This document shows, one piece after another, positions 1 to 5,307 of a stretch of 5,307 bases of DNA. A program made the translations under genes and the position numbers. Within the stretch, counting starts at the first letter, position 1; the number at the start of each line of letters is the position of its first letter. Source of the stretch: Calditrichia bacterium (GTDB lineage Bacteria; Calditrichota; Calditrichia; RBG-13-44-9; J042); NCBI GenBank assembly GCA_030430345.1, contig JAUIFT010000259.1, positions 1-5,307 of the forward strand, read 5' to 3'. The notes beneath the pieces were generated by a model. That model was not told the DNA's origin. It worked only from the letters and a program-made list of their open reading frames with translations, and did no database searches.

Positions 1-62
1 GCATCGGGCATTACCGGGGCAGTGGGTGAATGCGCCGGCATCGTTTCAATATTTACAGCCAT
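1..62 (-). CDS. N-terminal fragment of an unidentified protein, running off the window
   Basis: Read on the minus strand, an ATG at 62-60 opens a frame that stays free of stops to base 1, giving 20 codons plus two bases: MAVNIETMPAHSPTAPVMPD. The start is supported by a purine-rich GGGGAGA (plus-strand 71-77) eight bases upstream, the best ribosome binding site in the window. An in-frame ATG at codon 8 is a weaker alternative because it lacks such a site. The visible residues are rich in Pro, Ala and Met, with no signal peptide or membrane segment, so they look like a flexible cytoplasmic N-terminus. The family cannot be recognised from this piece. The gene is divergent from the deacetylase gene at 329, with a 266-base spacer. 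Confidence is limited because only 20 codons are visible. Confidence 0.55.
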   Translation of the reverse strand, partial: MAVNIETMPAHSPTAPVMPD

Positions 63-70
63 AATAAAAA

Positions 71-77
71 TCTCCCC
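71..77 (-). promoter_or_regulatory. Shine-Dalgarno sequence for the minus-strand gene
   Basis: The minus strand reads GGGGAGA, followed by eight mostly T/A bases and then ATG at 62-60. Composition and spacing fit a standard ribosome binding site, and this decides the start of the partial minus-strand gene. Neither plus-strand gene has a comparable site. Confidence 0.55.
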
Positions 78-154
78 GAAAACTTACAGTCTTTCACTTT
101 TTGTCCGATAACCTATTAAATGTGCAATAACTGTTAAAGATATTTTTCAAAAAA

Positions 155-184
155 CTTATATGAACGAATGAAGATATTGTTCAA
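155..184 (-). promoter_or_regulatory. Candidate sigma70-like promoter for the minus-strand gene
   Basis: On the minus strand, TTGAAC (plus 179-184; 4 of 6 matches to TTGACA) is followed after 18 bases by TATAAG (plus 155-160; 5 of 6 matches to TATAAT). Transcription would start near 148 and give a leader of about 85 bases before the ATG at 62. A five-base inverted repeat, TGAAC at 161-165 and GTTCA at 179-183, lies in the spacer and -35 box and could be part of an operator, though it is short enough to be chance. The region is AT-rich, so random matches are common, and the lineage may use other promoter consensus sequences. Confidence 0.3.
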
Positions 185-292
185 AGTTAAGAGTTTAAAC
201 TGCTCATTTGCCCATTTGCATATTGGTACACTGTCGAAAACTATTTTTAAATTGACGATTAGTTGATTTGTGAAACAGCCGGATATTTTTCT

Positions 293-320
293 TGGCAATA
301 AATTTGAATTGAAATAAATT
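293..320 (+). promoter_or_regulatory. Weak candidate promoter elements just upstream of the deacetylase gene
   Basis: Two readings overlap here. TTGGCA (293-298) and TAAATT (315-320) are separated by 16 bases and match the sigma70 boxes at 5 of 6 and 4 of 6 positions; this would start transcription almost at the ATG at 329, giving a nearly leaderless message. Alternatively TAAATTTG (299-306) fits the Bacteroidota -7 consensus TAnnTTTG, but no TTG box lies at the usual distance upstream. Neither is strong. The gene must have a promoter in the divergent spacer or be read from further upstream, and these are the best matches I could find by eye. Confidence 0.2.
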
Positions 321-328
321 GATGGGCC

Positions 329-1642
329 ATGGACAGCAAAGTCTGTAAAAATCATCCACAAGTCGTTTCGCGCATTCGTTGTTTTGAGTGCAAGGAATAT
401 ATCTGCGCGCAATGCCGCTTGCATTTGGATCACCATTATTTTTGCAGCAAGCGCTGCCATCGCATCAACTGGGGAAAGTCCGCATTTAAAAAGTTGCGCA
501 AGCATAAAGTTGATTTTATTCTCGGATGGAATGTGCTTGTTTCCCTGGCACTCTTGTTTTTTTTGATCTATTTTTTCGCTAAAACGGCGTCGACATCAGC
601 GCATGAGACTGTCGCGCAAACGCCGCTTGCCGTTGCATCTCCCGATACGTTTTTTCAAGCATCCGCTCCCATTGATACTTTGCCGGCATACGCCCGGGAA
701 ATTACCAATACAATTCTTGGCAATAGTGCTTACGAACTGGTATTGCAATTGGAGCGGGGCTGGACGGTTACTGTTTGGTGCAATAACTGGCCGGTATTCA
801 GTGAGGTTGTTTTAACGGATGCCGAGAAAAAATACAATATTCCGCTGAGCTATGGCGAAAATCGCATTCGGGTTGGTATCTGGAACGAAAAGCAGCAGCT
901 GGTATTTCAGGACGAACAGGCCGTCGTATTCCGGACGCCGCGCATCGAAATGTTACGTCAGCCGATTACCCGGGGGAGCAGCAAAGAGAAGAAGATCGCG
1001 CTGACTTTCGACGGCGGATCTTCCAACAAGGGCGTCGATTCCGTGCTGGCGATTTTACGCCGCAAGAAGATGGCCTCAACAATGTTTATTACCGGGCAAT
1101 TCATTGAAAGATATCCGGAACTGGTCAATCAAATGATTGCCGATGGTCATGAAATCGGGAACCACACCTACAATCATCCGCACATGACCAGCTTTGAGCA
1201 GGATAAACGGCATGTACTGCTGGAGGGGGTGGATCGCTCATTTGTCCATCAACAATTACTGAAAACGGACAGTCTTTTTCGGGACGTTGCCGGGCGGACA
1301 TTTGTCCCGTACTGGCGCGCAGCCTACGGAGAATATAATCGGAAAATACTCGACTGGGCAGCGGAGGTCGGCTATCAACACATTGGCTGGACGCGGGGAT
1401 GTGATACCTTCGACTGGGTGAGCGACCCGGAAGCAGCGCTGTATCGTACCCCCGAGGAAGTTCAGGAAAAGCTTCTGTCGAAGGATAATGAAAACAAAGA
1501 TTTAAATGGGGCAATCGTACTGATGCATTTAGCGACGGAGCGGAAAGAAGCACCTCTCTATTCGATATTAGCGGATTTGATTGATGATCTTCATGCCCGC
1601 GGATTTGAGACGGTGACGGTGTCGCAGTTACTGGCAGAGTAA
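329..1642 (+). CDS. Membrane-anchored CE4 polysaccharide deacetylase with N-terminal B-box-like zinc finger
   Basis: The 437-residue product likely removes N- or O-acetyl groups from a cell-envelope or extracellular glycan. Domains in order: a B-box-like zinc-binding segment (residues 6-44: C6-x2-H9-P, C18-x2-C21, C26-x2-C29, H32/H35/H36, C39, C43); a basic stretch and one membrane helix (about 63-84), which places the finger in the cytoplasm and the rest outside; a low-complexity linker; an Ig-like beta region (about 135-204); and a NodB/CE4 domain (about 220-437). CE4 motifs are visible: TFDGG (226-230, D228 as catalytic base), HTYNHP (279-284, H279 and H283 as metal ligands), WRAAYG (329-334), DTFDW (359-363) and LMH (398-400). 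G229 replaces the usual second Asp, a metal ligand. The ATG at 329 is certain to be the first possible, since TGA at 320-322 closes the frame upstream. No Shine-Dalgarno sequence is seen. The substrate (peptidoglycan, exopolysaccharide or other) cannot be told from sequence. Confidence 0.93.
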   Translation: MDSKVCKNHPQVVSRIRCFECKEYICAQCRLHLDHHYFCSKRCHRINWGKSAFKKLRKHKVDFILGWNVLVSLALLFFLIYFFAKTASTSAHETVAQTPLAVASPDTFFQASAPIDTLPAYAREITNTILGNSAYELVLQLERGWTVTVWCNNWPVFSEVVLTDAEKKYNIPLSYGENRIRVGIWNEKQQLVFQDEQAVVFRTPRIEMLRQPITRGSSKEKKIALTFDGGSSNKGVDSVLAILRRKKMASTMFITGQFIERYPELVNQMIADGHEIGNHTYNHPHMTSFEQDKRHVLLEGVDRSFVHQQLLKTDSLFRDVAGRTFVPYWRAAYGEYNRKILDWAAEVGYQHIGWTRGCDTFDWVSDPEAALYRTPEEVQEKLLSKDNENKDLNGAIVLMHLATERKEAPLYSILADLIDDLHARGFETVTVSQLLAE

Positions 1643-1679
1643 GTAAAAGTCGCAGGAGGCAGTTGCAGTAGGAGTAAAA
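1621..1679 (+). repeat. Imperfect tandem direct repeat across the deacetylase stop codon
   Basis: Two adjacent units, 1621-1648 and 1649-1679, both begin GTCGCAG and end AGTAAAA, with a shared GCAG in the middle; by eye about 20 of 28 alignable positions agree after a three-base gap. The first unit codes for the last residues of the deacetylase and its TAA stop (1640-1642); the second lies in the spacer. The second unit is dominated by GCAG/AGGAG words. It may be a decayed local duplication or part of a dispersed low-complexity element, or chance. Confidence 0.3.
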
Positions 1680-1846
1680 ACATCAGATTGCATTTAATTT
1701 CACTGCCACTGAAGATCGTTGTTCAAAAAGAAATAGCAGGAATCTTTTCCTCGAAGGAATCATTAAAAAGATTGAAAGGCGCTGATAACTTATGTACATT
1801 CGGTGCTTTTAAAATTTAGAAAATCAATAATGTTGATTTATATAAA
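1643..1846. other. Intergenic spacer with weak hairpins, no gene seen
   Basis: This 204-base AT-rich stretch separates two plus-strand genes and holds no credible small gene. Two possible hairpins are visible. In the first, AATCTT (1741-1746) pairs with AAGATT (1768-1773), with an inner TTCCT/AGGAA stem (1747-1751 and 1755-1759). In the second, bases 1775-1785 pair with 1800-1810 through 11 pairs, three of them G-T, and the 3' arm ends in TTTT. The second has the outline of a weak intrinsic terminator, but its T-run is short and inside the stem. SD-like words (AGGAGG near 1654-1659, TAGGAG near 1669-1674) are followed by no reading frame. No clear promoter for the downstream gene was found. 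Confidence 0.4.
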
Positions 1847-4800
1847 ATGGTTAAAAAAAGAAGAAGTTGGCACTTTTATGTCTCATTCATTTCGCTTTCC
1901 GTGTTTATTCTGGGCTATTTGCTCTGGAATTTTACACCGCTGAAAGATGAAGTGAATGGTGTGCTCGTTAAGGAGCTTCAGCCGTATCTTGGTGATTCGT
2001 TTTTAATTAACGACTTTTCCATCGGGCTAAACTCTATCTCCTTTTATGGGGTGCGCACAACCGATCCGAAAAAAACTTTTTCCCTGGAACTGGAAGAAAT
2101 TCGTTTTGGGCTCTACCCCCTGAAAGTACTGACCCATGGTCCCCGGCCGATAAAGCTGGTAGAATCCGTTCAAATCGTTTCCCCCAATCTAACCCTGTTC
2201 TATTCCGATCAGATAGAAATTAAGGATGACCGCGGTATCTCTCTGGAACAGGTTTTTGAAGAGATTATTACCAATCTGCAGCGCGCGCCGCAAATTGATC
2301 ATGTAATGATTGTTGATGGCAGCATCGATTTACAAATGCAGCAAAATCGCCGCTTTCCACTGTTAAGCAATCTCGATGGCCGGGTCAATTACCGGGCAAA
2401 CAGCAACTCGGTCGATCTCGACCTTGCCGGTAAATTCCTGGGAACGGAAAATTCTGCCCTTAAGCTGGAAGGTGCGGTGGACTTTGCCAAGAAATCCTGG
2501 CTGGCAACATTGGACCTGCAGGAATGCATCATTAATTCCAACTGGCCCTTCTGGCCTTTTGATTTCTGGCAGATCGAAAATGCCAGCCTGCAGGGAAAAG
2601 TTTTTCTGAACAGCAATAGTTTCCGGGAAGACAGCCTATCGTTTAGCGGCGGCATCGCGGTGAATGATTTCCGGACATCCATATATGATCAGTCCGTTCA
2701 TGCCCCGGAGTTTACCTTCGAATTCGACCGGCATACTATCAATATTCTTCCATTTGAATGTAGCGTGGAGGATGGTGATGGAAATTTCGAAGGGCAAATA
2801 CCGGACATCTTTAAACCGGAAGCGGACTGGCTGTTCACATTTCGTAACTATACCGCCCGTAACCTTTATAAGTCGCATGATATTTTTGAATATCTCTATG
2901 AAGGAAAGCTAAAGGGAAACGCTACGATTCGCGGGCCATTTAAAAATCTTGATATTGTCGCGACGATAACCAGCCCGAATTTGCTCTACGCGGTGGTTCC
3001 GTTTAATCGTAACCGGGTAGAGCTGGTGTATAATACAGCTTCCAAGCTGCTTACCTTTCCTCAATATGTCGCCTATTTCTTCGATTTTCGCACTGTCGGA
3101 AACGGAACGATCGATTTTATTACCCATCAGATCGATTTGGATATGGAATCTGATATCGATGTGCCGAAAGGCTATTTCTCGCTTCTGAATCGCTTAAACG
3201 AAGGACGCATCGAGCTTTCTACAACATTTAACGGCGATTATACTACCAAGCTTTTCAGAGGGGAATTTGAAAGCCGGGCGATTAGTGATGATACAGTATT
3301 GGTGCGCGCGGTCGGGCCTTACACGCTGGACGATCAACTCTTTGGCTATGAACTGTACACCGAAGAAATTGATGATGCCTTTTCCGTTAAAGGGGTTATC
3401 GAAAATGTATTCAGCGATGCCGACTTTCAGTATATGAACGTGAAAGATTTTCCAGTAAAGAAGTTCACGAGAAATCCTTTGCTGGCAAAGCTGATGGATG
3501 GCCGGTTTGCCAATTTTTATTTTGCCGGCCCGTACGATAATCTTTCCACGAAAATGAAAATTGTATCTGAAAACGACATTCAGGATAGCAAACTGGTGAT
3601 GTCTACGCATATCCGCAATATTTTTTTGGACGACCAGCGCTTTCGGGGAAATTTTACCGCGAATACCTTTCCCCGCCAAACGGAAGGGCGCTTTGATGTT
3701 GCGTTTTCTACCGGCGGCTTTTCCACGCAAATTGAAATACCGAACATGCTTTCCGGCGACCTCTTTGTCGGTGCTGAAGCGGATGACCCATTTCAGGGAA
3801 ATATCAATATCGAACATTTTGCCCTGGAAAACTACCTGGAAAATAGTCCCGGGCTTTCCAGTATTGTTCAGGAGGGCAAGCTGCTCGGCACCATGAAAAT
3901 TGATGGGACCGTCGCTAATCCCGATATCGATTTTGATCTGCAAGGGGCGGATCTCATTGTTAACCAGGTCGGCTATTATGATGCCCATATTTCCGGTAGC
4001 CTGAAGGATCAATACCTGGAATTTGAAGATCTCTGGTTACGCCTGAATGGGGATTCTGTCCTGACGGCTTCATTTAACTGGAACCTGCAGTCCGATTCCA
4101 TCAATATTAAAGCAGCGGGTAGTGAGATTGAAAGTAACTTCCTGGCGGAAACAATTTTTCGCGATCCCGATGTCGTCAATGGCCGCCTGGATTACACCCT
4201 GATTGCCCGGGGGACCATGGATGCCCCATTGGTTTACGGTTCCGGGGAAATTCGCGATGGCCGTTTCCGCGATAATCCTTTCCACACCGCCTATATGACC
4301 TTCGAAGATTCCCTGACAACAGATGGTGATTTTTGGGTGCTGAAAGACCATCTCGCGAAAATACGCCGCTTCGTTTATATGAGCGAGGAAGATTATACCG
4401 TCGAAGGCAGCGGCTTTCTGAGCATCGACGAAACCGGGCCAATAGATTTTTCCCTGAACGTCACCGGCAATATCCTGGCGGAAATTCCCCGTTTCCAGCC
4501 GTTTTTTATTGATCCGGAGTGCACCGGCAGCTTGTTCGCCCGCCTGAAAGGCTCCCGCAATAACTTTTATTTCGAGCAAGCCCGTTTGAATATCCTCGAC
4601 GGCTCCATCGGCTTTGAGAATACCATTCCCCGGGTAACCGGGTTGCGGGCGGATGCTGTTTTGGACGATTCAACCGGCTTTTTCAAAATAAATTATATCG
4701 AAGGATTGGTAGACGGCAACTGGGCCCGTATCGCCAATGAACGCCAGGTAACCGTGGAAGACACCTTGCTGACGCCCTGGCGCCTGCAGGATTTTGGGAT

Positions 4801-5307
4801 AGATTTTGGTGTATTGACCCTGGAAACGATGTCGCAGGGAATTCCCCTTTCCATTTATGGCTTGATGGAAGAAGGCGAATATGGTTTTTTTGCCGCTTAC
4901 GGGAAAACCCCGGAGGAAAAATTTTATTTCGCCGGACCACCAACCTCGGCGGTGGCCCGGGGAAAACTGATGATGTACGATTGCCGGGTCACTTTCCCGT
5001 TTATCGGCATGTATGACAATGACGGCGAGTTCTCTTACGATGACGATGACAAAGTGCTGGAATTCCTGATGAACATGTTCTGGGATGTCTCCGTACGCCC
5101 CGGTAACAACAACCGTTATTTTGTCAATATTCCCGGGTATGTCGGTGAGGTATTTATGGACCTGAACATCGATAATTCCTCTCCGGGGATGGATTTCTTC
5201 GGCCGCTTTCTGGTCGATCCGCCCTCAACGGACAGCACTACTTTTGCCCGCGCGGACTCCAGCTTGTATCGCGATTATTTCCGGGTTGGGGGAGAAGTTT
5301 TCTCATC
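1847..5307 (+). CDS. TamB/AsmA-like periplasm-spanning protein, 3' end outside the window
   Basis: The frame is open for 1153 codons plus two bases and reaches the window edge without a stop. The ATG at 1847 is the first possible start, since TAG at 1817-1819 closes the frame and no other start codon lies between; no Shine-Dalgarno sequence precedes it. The product begins with basic residues (KKRR, 3-6) and one membrane helix (about 10-29), so it should be anchored in the inner membrane with its body in the periplasm. Residues about 47-95 match the AsmA/TamB N-terminal pattern (YLGDSFLINDFSIGL, then a short 'gv' strand and FSLELEEIRFGLYPL). The rest is almost entirely predicted beta strand with recurring family-type phrases: GPFKNLDI (363-370), TVANPDIDFDLQG (about 688-700), TMDAPLVYGSGEI (790-802), and AVARGKLMMYDCRVTFPF (about 1035-1052). 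Such proteins form long hydrophobic grooves implicated in phospholipid transport or outer-membrane protein assembly. E. coli TamB is 1259 residues, so the C-terminal TamB domain may lie just beyond the edge. TamB-like versus another AsmA-clan member cannot be settled here. Confidence 0.85.
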   Translation, partial: MVKKRRSWHFYVSFISLSVFILGYLLWNFTPLKDEVNGVLVKELQPYLGDSFLINDFSIGLNSISFYGVRTTDPKKTFSLELEEIRFGLYPLKVLTHGPRPIKLVESVQIVSPNLTLFYSDQIEIKDDRGISLEQVFEEIITNLQRAPQIDHVMIVDGSIDLQMQQNRRFPLLSNLDGRVNYRANSNSVDLDLAGKFLGTENSALKLEGAVDFAKKSWLATLDLQECIINSNWPFWPFDFWQIENASLQGKVFLNSNSFREDSLSFSGGIAVNDFRTSIYDQSVHAPEFTFEFDRHTINILPFECSVEDGDGNFEGQIPDIFKPEADWLFTFRNYTARNLYKSHDIFEYLYEGKLKGNATIRGPFKNLDIVATITSPNLLYAVVPFNRNRVELVYNTASKLLTFPQYVAYFFDFRTVGNGTIDFITHQIDLDMESDIDVPKGYFSLLNRLNEGRIELSTTFNGDYTTKLFRGEFESRAISDDTVLVRAVGPYTLDDQLFGYELYTEEIDDAFSVKGVIENVFSDADFQYMNVKDFPVKKFTRNPLLAKLMDGRFANFYFAGPYDNLSTKMKIVSENDIQDSKLVMSTHIRNIFLDDQRFRGNFTANTFPRQTEGRFDVAFSTGGFSTQIEIPNMLSGDLFVGAEADDPFQGNINIEHFALENYLENSPGLSSIVQEGKLLGTMKIDGTVANPDIDFDLQGADLIVNQVGYYDAHISGSLKDQYLEFEDLWLRLNGDSVLTASFNWNLQSDSINIKAAGSEIESNFLAETIFRDPDVVNGRLDYTLIARGTMDAPLVYGSGEIRDGRFRDNPFHTAYMTFEDSLTTDGDFWVLKDHLAKIRRFVYMSEEDYTVEGSGFLSIDETGPIDFSLNVTGNILAEIPRFQPFFIDPECTGSLFARLKGSRNNFYFEQARLNILDGSIGFENTIPRVTGLRADAVLDDSTGFFKINYIEGLVDGNWARIANERQVTVEDTLLTPWRLQDFGIDFGVLTLETMSQGIPLSIYGLMEEGEYGFFAAYGKTPEEKFYFAGPPTSAVARGKLMMYDCRVTFPFIGMYDNDGEFSYDDDDKVLEFLMNMFWDVSVRPGNNNRYFVNIPGYVGEVFMDLNIDNSSPGMDFFGRFLVDPPSTDSTTFARADSSLYRDYFRVGGEVFS

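Noticed and set aside
252..280. TTGACG at 252-257 as a -35 box for the deacetylase gene
   Set aside because: No acceptable -10 box lies 15-19 bases downstream; the sequence there is the GC-richer ACAGCC region.
322..348. Tiny plus-strand frame ATG GGC CAT ... TAA overlapping the deacetylase start, as a possible leader peptide
   Set aside because: It has only eight codons, no ribosome binding site and no attenuator-like structure, so it is easily explained by chance.
134..505. Minus-strand open frame of 123 codons covering the divergent spacer and the start of the deacetylase gene
   Set aside because: It is antisense to the zinc-finger coding region, and its C-terminal half translates AT-rich spacer into low-complexity residues. 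No domain is seen.
1649..1680. CRISPR-like or integron-like repeat in the spacer
   Set aside because: There are only two imperfect adjacent units, without spacers of even length, and no cas or integrase gene is present.
3194..4012. Minus-strand open frame of 272 codons
   Set aside because: It lies wholly inside the TamB-like gene on the other strand, whose frame is continuous and has family-typical sequence. The minus-strand translation shows no recognisable domain, and its length is explained by the codon bias of the sense gene.
4070..4579. Minus-strand open frame of 169 codons
   Set aside because: It is antisense to the TamB-like gene, with no ribosome binding site or domain that I could recognise, so it is best read as a shadow frame.
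5036..5053. YDDDDK in the TamB-like protein, which resembles an enterokinase site or part of an epitope tag
   Set aside because: It sits in the middle of a natural acidic beta-rich stretch with no vector sequence around it, so it is a coincidence and not a sign of an engineered construct.

Overview
The window looks like a piece of chromosome from a Gram-negative (two-membrane) bacterium. The base for this is a TamB/AsmA-like, inner-membrane-anchored periplasmic protein, a type linked to outer-membrane upkeep, next to a membrane-anchored polysaccharide deacetylase. Moderate GC in the genes, AT-rich spacers and the lack of Shine-Dalgarno sequences before both plus-strand genes would fit the FCB group broadly (Bacteroidota, Calditrichota, KSB1-like lineages). 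That placement is an inference, not a demonstrated assignment. I see no phage, transposon, CRISPR, tRNA or rRNA signal.

Layout: (1) 62 to 1, minus strand: the first 20 codons of a gene that leaves the window, preceded by a good Shine-Dalgarno sequence. (2) 63-328: an AT-rich divergent spacer that must hold the promoters for both directions; one sigma70-like promoter is visible for the minus-strand gene. (3) 329-1642, plus: a complete 437-residue protein with a cytoplasmic B-box-like zinc finger, one membrane helix, an Ig-like beta domain and a CE4 (NodB-type) deacetylase domain. (4) 1643-1846: a 204-base spacer with an imperfect repeat at the end of the deacetylase gene and two weak hairpins. 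(5) 1847 to the window end, plus: a very long reading frame of at least 1153 codons, open at the 3' edge, coding for a TamB/AsmA-like protein.

Both plus-strand products are predicted to be anchored in the inner membrane by one N-terminal helix with the bulk of the protein in the periplasm, so both may act on the cell envelope: one by removing acetyl groups from a glycan, the other by moving or assembling lipids or outer-membrane components. The 204-base gap means co-transcription is possible but not shown. The most notable points are the zinc finger-membrane helix-deacetylase fusion and the TFDGG variant of the deacetylase metal site. I found no convincing evidence for an entirely new system.
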